Source: Enterovibrio qingdaonensis
Lineage (GTDB): Bacteria > Pseudomonadota > Gammaproteobacteria > Enterobacterales > Vibrionaceae
NCBI RefSeq assembly: GCF_028683135.1
Contig: NZ_JAJUBB010000007.1
Span: forward strand, 175,021-239,020
Direction of reading: 5' to 3'
Length of the DNA stretch: 64,000 bases
Below the pieces are notes generated by a model. That model was not told the DNA's origin and did no database searches. It saw only the letters and a list, made by a program, of their open reading frames with translations. Made by a program: the position numbers and the translations under genes. Positions 16,494-25,595 of this stretch are shown here, piece by piece (the stretch's first letter is position 1; each line of letters opens with the position of its first letter).

Positions 16494-19400
16494 TTAGTTT
16501 TTGGTTAGAACGATATTCCGAACACGATAAGAAACACCGGCCTGCGAAGCATCCCACTCAGCGAGTGTGGCAAACGGCTTATTCACTTTGGTGATATCCA
16601 GTTTACCTGTATTAAGTTCAGAGATGGGGACAGAAATACTGTGCCATTGACCTGTTTCAATAGGACCGAGAGGGTAATCGTTTCCTGAGCCTGTGGGAGA
16701 TTCCATCTTAACGACGAGGGTTTCACACTGCGTTTCCCCATAGGTTGCAGGTTTTCCATAACACTCGATGAAGACCTCGAATGTGAGATGGCCTGCGGCA
16801 AACTCGGTTAAGTTCTGTGTGATACCTTGCATCAGAACGACACCTTTGTAGTCTTCGGGACTTGCTTTGTTATACGACACGCGGAATTCATGCGTTTTAT
16901 CTTGGTCGGCTGGTGCTGTGAGTTCCAAATGATCGTGCAAAGGTTGCCAGTTGGAGGTTTGTGCCTGCCATGCCACAAGATTGGGTTGCATAAGCTCCCA
17001 CAAGTTGATGTTGTCTCCTTCCAACGGAGGAAGAGGGGAAACGAGCAATGCATCATGAGGTATCGCGTCGACGGCATCATCCAAGCCGCGCGGAACAAAA
17101 CGGATTTCACCAAGGTTAAACGTTACTGGTTCATCACAATGGATCAGAAATGCGGTATCCAACAGGGAGAAGTTCATCCCTTCATCCGCAAAGTATTGCA
17201 ACGGGATTTTAATGGTCGTCCACTGAGTGTCGTCCTCGCCAGTCGGTGCGGGAAGAATCTTATGAATGGGGATTTGTCCCAAGCATGGCCAGCCACAGTG
17301 CATTGCTAGCATCATGCTTGTTGGTGCTGGCGACTTCAAATCGATGTCAAACTGCAATGTCGCATCGGCATTGAGAAAGTCATACCTGTCTGCAGCGGCT
17401 TCATCAGGGGTTTGCAGATAGACTTGAGCGGGAGCATCACCACTGAACTCGATACGAATCGCATCTTGCTGGTGGAGGTGATCAATGGGTGTGGTTTGAA
17501 TACCTTCTATCAATGTAGGCGTGCCATTTGAGACGGCGACTCCCTCCCAATGGTTTGCTTCGCTGGAAATGCGAGGAACAAACTCCCCTGATGCCAAACG
17601 CCCATATATTTCTAAGTTGATTGCAGCAATGCCATTGTCTGGCGCGTTCATGCCGCATCCATATGGTCGTGGATCCAACGGCAAATTGTCTAAATCAAAC
17701 ACTGAGCTTGAGGCTTCCTCTCCATAAGAGAGTCCGTATCCATACGGAAAAAGAGGCGAGTGGTCGCCGTCAACATCTTGCTCGGTCTCCGGTGTTTGGT
17801 AATTGGGAATATTGGGTGCTTTCCGGTTGATTGCAGTCGCACATTTTGTTTTTGGCCACGAAAAGGAGAGTCGCCCTTTAAAATCCAGCGGATTGTGATT
17901 AAACAGGACATCGGTAATGCCCAATCCTTCAGTGCCGGGGAGCCAGCCAGCAACAAACGCATCGGATAGGTTTATCTCTTCGTTGACGTACAAGGGTCTG
18001 CCTGAAAAGAAAACGGTGATGATGGGGAAGCCACGTTGATTCAACGATTGAATCAGGTGCAGGTCATCGGCGTAAGATGGCTTTAACGTGGCATACTCCA
18101 AGGTTTTTGTTGGGCTGATGTCACCAAACATTTCCGCATACGGGTCTTCACCGATAACCACAATTGCGATGGCATCCTTTGGGGCGTCGTTGCTATCTGT
18201 ATAGACGTTCTGCTCGCCAACAACCTCCTGAACGGCCATTAACATTGTGGTCGCACACGGGAAGTCCTGCTCTAGGGTATTCTCGGTGCCTTGCCATGTG
18301 AGCGACCAGCCTCCCGTTTGTTTTTGAATATCGTGTGCGGCACTGCCAACAACGAGGTATTTTTGGTTTGTTGATAGCGGGAGAATGTCATTGTTGTTCT
18401 TAAGAAGGACAAGGGACTCACTGACGGCTTGTCGCGCTAAGGAACGGTGAGCTTGAGAGCCTAATATCTCTTGTTTTCCGGCAAGTCGGCGTTGGGAGGG
18501 CATGGGTTTGTGCCACAAATTAGCGCGCATTTTTACGCGTAGGATGCGCGTTACCGCGTCGTCGATTCGAGACATCGGAATGAGACCATCGTTGACTTGA
18601 TGGATGACATTTCGATAAAACGCCTGCCAATCTTTTCGCGCGGTGACCATAAATATGTCATTGCCTGCCAACACCGCTTGTGGGCTGTTGCCTGCGGTGC
18701 TGCCGTTGATTTCACTGTGGCCGTTCCAGTCAGTGACGACGAGTCCGTCAAACCCCATTTTGTCCTTTAGTACATCATTCACAATGTACTTGCTGCCGTG
18801 AAGTTTCTTGTTATAAACCTCGGTGTTCATGACGTCGTAGTTAGCATCATCATGCCAGGAGTTAAACGACGTCATGACGACTTGCGCCCCTGCATCTAAC
18901 CCTGAAAAATAGCCAGTCGCATGAATATTACGAAGGTAGTCTTCCGTATAGTGGTTCTGTCCACGGTCGATGCCTTGTTTTGTGCCCCCGTCACCCAACC
19001 AATGCTTAACATTGGAAATGACATGGGTGTCGGACTTTAGTCCTTGTTCGTCACCTTGGAGGCCTTCGACCATTTGGGAAGCGTATTGGTAGATGATTTC
19101 AGGGTCTTCGGAATACCCTTCGTAGACGCGTCCCCAGCGATAATCACGAGGTGCCGCAACCGTGGGAGCAAATGTCCAATCCAAACCCGTTGCCGCGACT
19201 TCCTGCGCGGTCGCTTGACCGATTTTTTTGATCAATGCGGGATTGTTGGCCGCGCCAAGTCCGATATTGTGCGGGAATACGGTAGCGCCAAATACATTGT
19301 TGTGGCCGTGAACGGCATCTGTCGCCCACATGATGGGAACTCGAAAGCCACGCCCTTGATAGGCGTTTTCTAGTGCAAGAAAGTATTTGTCGGCTTCTTC

Positions 19401-19697
19401 TGCCCACTCTTGCGCCGAGGCATATTTATTGCCGTTTGGCCAAGCACCCCCGCCATTGAGAATAGAACCCAGTTTGTATTTCTCGGCTTCTTCCGGCGTA
19501 ACACTGCGTAAGTCAGGTTGAACCATCTGGCCAACTTTCTCTTCCAGCGTCATCTTGCTCAAAATGCGTTGTACTTCCCTTTCAATGTTTATGTCTTTGG
19601 GAATGGCACTGTTGATCAGTGGCCAATCAGGAAAGTAAGGCACGCTGCATTCGCGAACGTCGCTGATGAGTGATGGTTGAGATGTCTTACCTGACAC
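16494..19697 (-). CDS. Glycoside hydrolase family 3 beta-glucosidase/glucan exohydrolase with two C-terminal modules
   Basis: This 1067-residue enzyme has a GH3 N-terminal TIM barrel (about 40-400), with 'MWATDAVHGHNNVFGATVFPHNIGLGAA', 'KHWLGDGGT' and the nucleophile Asp in 'VVTDWNGHSE' (about residue 323). The GH3 C-terminal domain (about 430-670) ends 'LFPYGYGLSYG'. Two beta-sandwich modules follow (about 690-880 and 890-1067), like the galactose-binding-type module of marine ExoP-like glucanases, apparently in tandem. It should release glucose from beta-1,3/1,4-glucans or oligosaccharides. There is no signal peptide, so it may act inside the cell. The start is GTG with AAGGA 9 bp upstream. 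A LacI-type palindrome 60 bp upstream suggests sugar-responsive repression. Confidence 0.9.
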   Translation of the reverse strand: MSGKTSQPSLISDVRECSVPYFPDWPLINSAIPKDINIEREVQRILSKMTLEEKVGQMVQPDLRSVTPEEAEKYKLGSILNGGGAWPNGNKYASAQEWAEEADKYFLALENAYQGRGFRVPIMWATDAVHGHNNVFGATVFPHNIGLGAANNPALIKKIGQATAQEVAATGLDWTFAPTVAAPRDYRWGRVYEGYSEDPEIIYQYASQMVEGLQGDEQGLKSDTHVISNVKHWLGDGGTKQGIDRGQNHYTEDYLRNIHATGYFSGLDAGAQVVMTSFNSWHDDANYDVMNTEVYNKKLHGSKYIVNDVLKDKMGFDGLVVTDWNGHSEINGSTAGNSPQAVLAGNDIFMVTARKDWQAFYRNVIHQVNDGLIPMSRIDDAVTRILRVKMRANLWHKPMPSQRRLAGKQEILGSQAHRSLARQAVSESLVLLKNNNDILPLSTNQKYLVVGSAAHDIQKQTGGWSLTWQGTENTLEQDFPCATTMLMAVQEVVGEQNVYTDSNDAPKDAIAIVVIGEDPYAEMFGDISPTKTLEYATLKPSYADDLHLIQSLNQRGFPIITVFFSGRPLYVNEEINLSDAFVAGWLPGTEGLGITDVLFNHNPLDFKGRLSFSWPKTKCATAINRKAPNIPNYQTPETEQDVDGDHSPLFPYGYGLSYGEEASSSVFDLDNLPLDPRPYGCGMNAPDNGIAAINLEIYGRLASGEFVPRISSEANHWEGVAVSNGTPTLIEGIQTTPIDHLHQQDAIRIEFSGDAPAQVYLQTPDEAAADRYDFLNADATLQFDIDLKSPAPTSMMLAMHCGWPCLGQIPIHKILPAPTGEDDTQWTTIKIPLQYFADEGMNFSLLDTAFLIHCDEPVTFNLGEIRFVPRGLDDAVDAIPHDALLVSPLPPLEGDNINLWELMQPNLVAWQAQTSNWQPLHDHLELTAPADQDKTHEFRVSYNKASPEDYKGVVLMQGITQNLTEFAAGHLTFEVFIECYGKPATYGETQCETLVVKMESPTGSGNDYPLGPIETGQWHSISVPISELNTGKLDITKVNKPFATLAEWDASQAGVSYRVRNIVLTKN

Positions 19698-19757
19698 AAT
19701 GCTATTCCTTAACGTATCCCCGTCCTATTTCGGGAGCAGGGTGATGCGGCACAAAAT

Positions 19758-19769
19758 GAAAGCGCTTTC
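19758..19769. promoter_or_regulatory. LacI-family-type operator upstream of the GH3 gene
   Basis: GAAAGCGCTTTC is a perfect 12-bp palindrome with the central CG that is usual for LacI/GalR-family operators. It lies 61 bp upstream of the GH3 start, where it could overlap the promoter. No LacI-family gene is in the window, so the regulator would be encoded elsewhere. Confidence 0.6.
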
Positions 19770-19910
19770 TTTTAGAGTAAAGCACAAGAAGCAACGCGCA
19801 ATAATAACGCAGGTTGTGATGTGTAAAGATTCTCAGATGCGCGAATTTCTATCTTCACCATTGGATTCGAGCGTTGAGCTGGGGTAGGGAGTGCGGAAGT
19901 CGTTAGGAAT

Positions 19911-19936
19911 AAAAAAGCCCAGCGACGCTGGGCTTT
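19911..19936 (-). terminator. Terminator downstream of manA
   Basis: AGCCCAGC / GCTGGGCT hairpin just beyond the manA stop. Read leftward it ends in a run of six T residues (A residues at 19911-19916). Confidence 0.85.
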
Positions 19937-19956
19937 AGGGCTGATATCGATGCGTA

Positions 19957-21144
19957 TCAGTTGTACGCGCGTGCGAATGCGCCGCTGCAGCTAACTGAGT
20001 AGTCACCGACATAAGCCGGGATAAAGACGGATTGGCCTTTCTCCAACGTGACATTTTCACCATTACTGTGCGCGACGGTTAGCGGTGCATCAATCGCAAT
20101 CAAAATTTCAGCACTGTCTGTTGTCAGTGCTTGGTTTTCTGTGCCGGTATATACGCTGAACTTGAAATCAGGCACAGGGATAGGGTAGTGCTGAGCGGTA
20201 CCCTCCGTGTTTGGTTGCAGACGGATTGTATCCTTCGCCATTGGTACGCAACGCGTGCACGCTGTGAGCTCAGGAACATCCATGTGCTTTGGCGTCAGAC
20301 CTGCGCGCAACACGTTGTCTGAGTTTGCCATGATCTCTAGCCCCGTACCTTTGATATAGGCGTGCGGTGTACATGCATCCAAGAACATCGCTTCCCCTGG
20401 AACCAGAGTAATGGTGTTCAGAATGAGCGGAGAGAACAGGCCAATATCACCTGGGTATTGGGTAGAAAGGTCTAACAGCAATGCACAGAAAGCGTCTTCT
20501 TTATTCGCGTCAGCAAACGCAATAAGTTGTTCAAGGCACGTTGCTTTAGCTTCGCCATCTAATGACAGCATGGCTTCAAAAAACGCGCTTAGTCCCGCTT
20601 CGTTCTGGTTTGCTTCAAGTGCACTGATCAGATCGCTGAGTTCAGCAATGTTTAGCTGGCGGAAAAGATCCAAAATTTCGCTGTAGTCACGGAAACCATT
20701 CATGGCGGTGTATGACGTCAGTGCGTAGACAAGCTCAGGCTTGTGGTTCGGGTCTTTGTAATTACGAAAACCTGCAGAAAGCGGGATGCCTGCGGCTTCT
20801 TCTTTCGCGAAGCCTTCTTCAGCTTGTGCTTTGCTTGGGTGAACTTGCACAGACAGTGCTTTTTCAGCAGAAAGCACTTTGAACAGGTAAGGCAATTCAC
20901 CGAACTGTTTCGCCGTATCTGCACCCAGCATCTTCGCCATGTCGGTGGCGATGAAATCTGATAGCAGGGTTTCTTTGCCGTCAACGGTCACTTTTGAGCA
21001 ACCATTTGGGTGCGCACCCATCCAGATTTCAGCTTGCGGTTTATTCTCAGGGTTAGCGATATTGAAAAGGATGTTCAGAGCGTCATGGCTACCCCATGCA
21101 TAGTCCTGAATAATATTGTTTAGTGGGTAAAAGTGAGTCGTCAT
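19957..21144 (-). CDS. manA: Mannose-6-phosphate isomerase, class I
   Basis: This 395-residue zinc enzyme interconverts mannose-6-phosphate and fructose-6-phosphate. It opens 'YPLNNIIQDYAWGSHDAL', typical of type I PMI. It has 'LPYLFKVLSAEKALSVQVHPSK' with zinc-binding Gln/His, 'NHKPELVYAL' with the zinc-binding Glu, 'ACTPHAYIKGTGLEIMANSDNVLRAGLTPKH' around the active site, and a C-terminal cupin. It follows the PTS EIIABC gene in the same direction, 130 bp away but beyond a hairpin. Mannose entering as mannose-6-P would be converted by this enzyme for glycolysis. Confidence 0.95.
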   Translation of the reverse strand: MTTHFYPLNNIIQDYAWGSHDALNILFNIANPENKPQAEIWMGAHPNGCSKVTVDGKETLLSDFIATDMAKMLGADTAKQFGELPYLFKVLSAEKALSVQVHPSKAQAEEGFAKEEAAGIPLSAGFRNYKDPNHKPELVYALTSYTAMNGFRDYSEILDLFRQLNIAELSDLISALEANQNEAGLSAFFEAMLSLDGEAKATCLEQLIAFADANKEDAFCALLLDLSTQYPGDIGLFSPLILNTITLVPGEAMFLDACTPHAYIKGTGLEIMANSDNVLRAGLTPKHMDVPELTACTRCVPMAKDTIRLQPNTEGTAQHYPIPVPDFKFSVYTGTENQALTTDSAEILIAIDAPLTVAHSNGENVTLEKGQSVFIPAYVGDYSVSCSGAFARAYN

Positions 21145-21229
21145 TATTCTTCTTCGTTCTTTTTTTAGTGTTTCAAAACTGGCTGTGAGTGTATCAGAAC
21201 CGTTTCATTAAATTTGGATCTAAAACAGG

Positions 21230-21255
21230 AAAACGCCCCCTTAAGAATAAGGGAG
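21230..21255 (-). terminator. Hairpin downstream of PTS EIIABC gene
   Basis: CCCTTA (21238-21243) pairs with TAAGGG (21248-21253), extended by an outer GC. Read leftward it is followed by GCGTTTTCC. It lies between the EIIABC and manA genes and may act as a partial terminator, giving separate control of manA. Confidence 0.6.
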
Positions 21256-21274
21256 CGAATTCAGGGGGAATCGA

Positions 21275-23191
21275 TTAAGCGGTTGCTACAGAAGCATTTT
21301 CTTTCTGAGCTTTTGCTTGACGCATTTTCTTCAGAGAAACGGCTACTAACGCGGTCACTACTGCACCTGCCGCCATACACGCCAGAGCCAGAACTGGTTT
21401 GTTCATCGCACCCAGCAGAGCAACAACCGGACCACCGTGTGCCACGCTGTTCGTGATGCCGAATGAGAAGGCCATGACCGCAGCAACCATTGAACCCAGT
21501 ACGTTCGCAGGAATCACTGACATTGGGTCTTGCGCAGCGAATGGGATAGCACCTTCAGAGATACCTACCAAGCCCATTGCACCTGATGCTTTACCTGCTT
21601 CGATTTCAGATTCTTCGAAGATGTTGAACTTACGGCCGATAACGGTTGCCAGAGACATACCCAGCGGCGCGACAGGGATTGCACATGCCATGGCACCCAT
21701 AAACTGTGTTTGACCGCTTGCAATCATGCCGACAGAGAACAGGAAGGCCACTTTGTTGAATGGACCGCCCATATCGAAGCCAGCCATACCACCCAGAACA
21801 ATACCCAGAATGATAACGTTACCTGAGCTCATGTTGGTCAACATGGTGTTCAGGCCTTCCATCAGTCCTGCGATAGGCGCACCGATAACGAAGATGAACA
21901 GACCAGCGATGAACAACGAACCCGTGATTGGCGCAATCATGATTGGCACAAGCGGCTGAATAAACTTGTGATAGTTACGGGTAGCAACCCATTTCACAAA
22001 GTAACCAACCAGCAGACCTGCAACGATAGCACCGATGAAGCCAGTACCTGCGTCTGCACCGTAGAACGAACCGTTGTTGGCAATCCAGCCACCAATCAGA
22101 CCCGGAGCTAGGCCCGGACGGTCAGCAATGGCGTAGGCGATGTAACCTGCCAGAATTGGAATCATCAGCGTAAAGGCAACCACACCGACATCCAGCACTT
22201 TGTTCCACAGGCTACCCGGAGGAATCGCCATGCCAGCTTCTGTTGGTTGACCACCAATTGCCAGTGCCAGTGCGATCAGAAGACCACCGGTAACAACAAA
22301 CGGGATCATGTGAGATACGCCGTTCATCAGGTAACGATAGAGGTCAGAACGCGCTTGCGATACTTTGCTTTCGCCGCTGTCTGCGGTGCTTTCGTCAGCG
22401 TTTGCCACGTACTCAGGGGCTTGCAAAGCTTGATTGATCAGGCCTTTTGCATCTTTGATTGGGGCTTTAACGCCAGTTTTAATTAAACGCTTACCTGCAA
22501 AACGCGCCATATCTACTTGCTTGTCACAAGACACGATAATCGCTTCTGCGCGTGCAATCTCTTCAGCGGTTGGGCTGTTTTTCACGCCGATAGAACCGTT
22601 GGTTTCTACCTTCATTTCATAACCCAGTGCGGCAGCACCTTTTTCCAGTGCTTCTGCTGCCAAGTAGGTGTGAGCAACGCCCGCTGGGCAGCCCGTTACG
22701 CCAATCAGCAAGCCTTTGTTTGCTTCTGGTGTTTCGAGCTCGTCTTTTTTCTCTAGCAGAAGTGCCAATGCGTCTTGCGCGGTCGCTGCTTGCATGAACT
22801 GTTCGATAAAGCCATCTTCAATCAGTTTTGAAGACAGTTCAGCCAGCACTTCAATATGGTGGTTTGCACCGCCGTCCGGCGAAGCAATCATGAAAAAGAG
22901 TTTTGATGGTAGGCCGTCTTCTGCACCGTATTCGATACCTTCGCGACTGATACCAATCGCAACAGCAGGTTCGATAACCGCAGCACTTTTCGCGTGCGGT
23001 AGCGCAACGCCATCTTCAAAGCCGGTATTGCCTAGCTCTTCGCGAGCATGAATATCGGCAAGAAACTGTGCTTTATCGTTAATGCGACCTTGCGCATGCA
23101 GAAGTTCGATCATCTCTACAAAGATATCGTCTTTTGTCTTAGCGCTCAGGTTCAGGCAAATCAGATTTTCATTGATTAGCGACGTAATCAT
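21275..23191 (-). CDS. PTS fructose/mannose-family EIIABC transporter
   Basis: This 638-residue phosphotransferase permease has its domains in the order A-B-C. The EIIA domain (1-145) has the phosphorylated His at about 66 in 'GVALPHAKS'. The EIIB domain (about 160-255) has the active Cys at about 168 in 'GVTGCPAGVAHTYLAAEAL'. The EIIC membrane domain (about 285-620) has many helices ('HMIPFVVTGGLLIALALAIGG', 'MAGFDMGGPFNKVAFLF'). It imports and phosphorylates a hexose. By sequence it belongs to the fructose family, but the adjacent manA points to mannose, as in the equivalent vibrio locus. A divergent AraC regulator shares the promoter region. All active-site residues are intact. Confidence 0.93.
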   Translation of the reverse strand: MITSLINENLICLNLSAKTKDDIFVEMIELLHAQGRINDKAQFLADIHAREELGNTGFEDGVALPHAKSAAVIEPAVAIGISREGIEYGAEDGLPSKLFFMIASPDGGANHHIEVLAELSSKLIEDGFIEQFMQAATAQDALALLLEKKDELETPEANKGLLIGVTGCPAGVAHTYLAAEALEKGAAALGYEMKVETNGSIGVKNSPTAEEIARAEAIIVSCDKQVDMARFAGKRLIKTGVKAPIKDAKGLINQALQAPEYVANADESTADSGESKVSQARSDLYRYLMNGVSHMIPFVVTGGLLIALALAIGGQPTEAGMAIPPGSLWNKVLDVGVVAFTLMIPILAGYIAYAIADRPGLAPGLIGGWIANNGSFYGADAGTGFIGAIVAGLLVGYFVKWVATRNYHKFIQPLVPIMIAPITGSLFIAGLFIFVIGAPIAGLMEGLNTMLTNMSSGNVIILGIVLGGMAGFDMGGPFNKVAFLFSVGMIASGQTQFMGAMACAIPVAPLGMSLATVIGRKFNIFEESEIEAGKASGAMGLVGISEGAIPFAAQDPMSVIPANVLGSMVAAVMAFSFGITNSVAHGGPVVALLGAMNKPVLALACMAAGAVVTALVAVSLKKMRQAKAQKENASVATA

Positions 23192-23601
23192 GATTGCTAC
23201 CCCTAGTTATGTGTAGTTGTTACGGCATTTGTCTATGGGGTAATTTTCCGCTTTTCCCCTATGTTTCAGATAGAGGAGAGAAGAGGCTTTTACTGGATAT
23301 TTGTAACACTAAAACTCTAATGTGATCTTATTCTCATTTCACAAAGGAGATTTCCCTTGTTGTTAAATACGCAAATTAACTTATATAACAATGAGATGTG
23401 TATGTTCTGTTCGAAGTCTGAATGACGGATAAATCTAGTGGGATTTTCTATCGCTGGAAATTAGTAACGCGAGTTGGCCTTTTCTATACTCGGATTAGGT
23501 GATTCGAATCACGCATTTTAGGCTACATGATGATTAGAGCTGGCTCGCATTGATATGCAACGGGATAATGCAAACGGATTTATCAACACGTTAGAGGAAA
23601 A
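23192..23601. promoter_or_regulatory. Divergent promoter region, PTS EIIABC / AraC regulator
   Basis: This 410-bp AT-rich region lies between divergent genes. It must contain the leftward EIIABC promoter and the rightward araC-type promoter, and probably the regulator's binding sites. I could not fix -35/-10 boxes or a clear CRP site: TGTGA and TCACA half-sites occur at about 23320-23343 but are 13 bp apart rather than 6. Confidence 0.4.
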
Positions 23602-24447
23602 ATGGGCCAGGTTTTTCATCTCCTTTTAGATAACCTGCTTTCTGAGAGTGAGCAGGTTAGTCGTATCGTTTTTGCGCGGGATCAGGTCACGCCTCCGCAA
23701 TTTAGCTATCAAGTGAACTTTCCCCGTGTTGAGCTGGTTTTAAGTGGAGAGTATCCCAACTTGCTGGAGAGCGAAGACAAATCGATAAACGAAGTGGTGC
23801 TCACTCAAGGCGACGTGCTGTATGTTCCACCAAACAGTTGGAATAAACCGAATTGGGATACAGATTGCTCCGTACTGAGCTTGTTGTTTGGTAAGCGTCA
23901 ACTGGGATTCAGTCTAGTCGGCAAAGCGAAGAATCAGCCGGGCTTTTATGATGTGCAAAAACACAGCATTCAAACCCGAACAGGTCACTCCATCGATCAT
24001 ATGTTGAATGCGTTAAACATGTTGGCAAAAGAGCCAGTGCAAGCCCCGATGGACGGCTACTTGCTGAAAGCGTTGATGAGCTATTGTCAGACGATGCTCA
24101 CCGCGCCTGTTGCCAGTACGCGTAATCGGGTTGAGGATCTTTATCAGGGGATCTGTATTTATATTCAGGAGAACTTTCACCGTCCTATTACCCGTGAGTC
24201 GATTGCTGCCAGATTTAATATTACGCCAAACCATCTATCTCGATTGTTCCGACAGCAAGGGCACATGCGCATGGCGGATTACATTACTTGGGTAAGGGTA
24301 GACCGTGCCAAGTTTATGCTAAAACGGTATGACTTCAGGTTAGGTGAAGTCGCGACGCGCTGCGGCTTTCAGGACGTGAACTATTTCTATCGCGTGTTTA
24401 AAGCGAAAACAGGGATGACGCCTTCAGAATACCGTGGTCTTGATTAA
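23602..24447 (+). CDS. AraC-family regulator of the PTS locus
   Basis: The 281-residue regulator has an N-terminal cupin-like sensing domain ('VELVLSGEYPNLL...TQGDVLYVPPNSWNKPNW') and a C-terminal AraC DNA-binding domain with two helix-turn-helix units ('ITRESIAARFNITPNHLSRLFRQQG' and 'FRLGEVATRCGFQDVNYFYRVFKAKTGMTPSEYR'). It is divergent from the EIIABC-manA genes and convergent, with a 4-bp overlap of stop regions, with the EIIA-like gene. It therefore most likely controls the PTS genes on either side. The ligand is unknown. Confidence 0.9.
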   Translation: MGQVFHLLLDNLLSESEQVSRIVFARDQVTPPQFSYQVNFPRVELVLSGEYPNLLESEDKSINEVVLTQGDVLYVPPNSWNKPNWDTDCSVLSLLFGKRQLGFSLVGKAKNQPGFYDVQKHSIQTRTGHSIDHMLNALNMLAKEPVQAPMDGYLLKALMSYCQTMLTAPVASTRNRVEDLYQGICIYIQENFHRPITRESIAARFNITPNHLSRLFRQQGHMRMADYITWVRVDRAKFMLKRYDFRLGEVATRCGFQDVNYFYRVFKAKTGMTPSEYRGLD

Positions 24448-25214
24448 CCAAACGGTACGTTGAGTGCATGGAGAATGATGGTTTCAATAATATCGATATC
24501 GTTGTTTTCTGTGAGATATTCGCAGAACGTGTCATCGAGCAATTGCTGAGAGAAGCATGAAAACGCGACGATTTGTTCGCGAATCGGCGGAGTAGGGAGC
24601 ACTAAACCGACAATTCGTGTCACGTCCCCTCGGCTTGATGCCCAATCTAACGGTTCAGAAGATGTTGCGACAAGAATGTGCGCTTGGGTGATACCCGCAA
24701 GCATCACGTGAGGCAGCGCAATGCCATGGCCCATGCATGTTGAAGAGACACTTTCGCGTTTGTACATGGCATTGAATATATCTTCTTGCGACAGTGATTC
24801 AGTCTTAGACACTTGCAACGCAAATTCACCGAGCAATGCATGTTTGTCTAATTGGGTATTGGTGAGTCGATGACGTTGGACGGCGAAAGGGAGTGATACA
24901 TACGTAGTCGGAGAAAATGAGACCGTACGCTTTCCCCCTGATATAAGGGTTGCATGCTCATCGATAAAATTGGTGAGTACCATGGATGCTAATTCTGCAT
25001 CAGAACCTTCGATAAGAAGTTGGCATAAATCGCCGGGCAGAGCACTTAAACTCATGATCCGCATTGGATGCTCAACACTGGCTTGTTTGCGCTGAGACAG
25101 ATTGCAGAGAATGGTGACAGAGCGAAAATAGCCTGCGAGGGTTTTGAGCTTTGCCAAACGCCATGCGGCTAACCCGTCTTCACCAATCAGGAAAGTGACC
25201 CGCCGGGTGATCAT
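24444..25214 (-). CDS. PTS regulatory protein: degenerate HPr-like domain fused to EIIA
   Basis: This 256-residue protein has two PTS domains. Residues 1-88 follow the HPr pattern ('RRVTFLIGEDGLAAWRLAKL', 'IMSLSALPGDLCQLLIEGSDAELA'), but the phosphoacceptor motif GLHARPA is replaced by GLAAWRL, so His and Arg are both missing. Residues about 105-256 form an EIIA-Fru/Ntr domain with its His at about 169 in 'GHGIALPHV' intact. A protein with intact EIIA but dead HPr is more likely regulatory, or a phosphate relay to the adjacent EIIB. Its ATG overlaps the EIIB stop (ATGA), so the two are translationally coupled. The order HPr-EIIA is the reverse of FruB-type proteins. Confidence 0.82.
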   Translation of the reverse strand: MITRRVTFLIGEDGLAAWRLAKLKTLAGYFRSVTILCNLSQRKQASVEHPMRIMSLSALPGDLCQLLIEGSDAELASMVLTNFIDEHATLISGGKRTVSFSPTTYVSLPFAVQRHRLTNTQLDKHALLGEFALQVSKTESLSQEDIFNAMYKRESVSSTCMGHGIALPHVMLAGITQAHILVATSSEPLDWASSRGDVTRIVGLVLPTPPIREQIVAFSCFSQQLLDDTFCEYLTENNDIDIIETIILHALNVPFG

Positions 25215-25513
25215 AACGTTTTACAACGCGCCAGCACGCTAACAGGGTCAGTGAGTACTTCTTCGATAGTGACGCAGTGAATTTTACTTCCCGTAAAACG
25301 GGCACGATCTTCAATTTCTATGTCTGACGCAATCAATACCACATCAGCACGCGCGATATCCATCACGCTCAGTGGGTTTTCAATGCCCATTGCACCTTGG
25401 GTTTCAACGTTAATTTGAATACCTGATTGTTGAGCCGCTTTTTTGAGTTCAGCAGCAGCCATGTAAGTGTGGGCAATACCTGTTGGGCAGGCGGTTACAG
25501 CAACAATTTTCAT
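25211..25513 (-). CDS. PTS fructose-family EIIB protein
   Basis: This 100-residue stand-alone EIIB-Fru domain has the phosphorylated Cys in 'VAVTACPTGIAHTYMAAAELKKAA', near residue 9. It then has 'VETQGAMGIENPLSVMDIARADVVLIASDI' and 'ARFTGSKIHCV'. It would pass phosphate from an EIIA to a sugar bound in an EIIC; no separate EIIC gene is seen here. ATG 25513 is chosen rather than 25564 because AGAAAG-type purine sequence lies upstream and the family start is at KIVAVTA. It overlaps the following HPr/EIIA-like gene by four bases. Confidence 0.88.
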   Translation of the reverse strand: MKIVAVTACPTGIAHTYMAAAELKKAAQQSGIQINVETQGAMGIENPLSVMDIARADVVLIASDIEIEDRARFTGSKIHCVTIEEVLTDPVSVLARCKTL

Positions 25514-25595
25514 TTTTCTTTCTTCTAATAATTTAGCCAGTTGACGCGGCAGAAGGGCGCGCATTTTGCGTCAAGTTGGCATCAACGTCCGTGAT

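Noticed and set aside
23320..23343. TGTGA...TCACA pair as a possible CRP site upstream of the PTS gene
   Set aside because: The half-sites are 13 bp apart instead of 6, so the spacing does not fit CRP.
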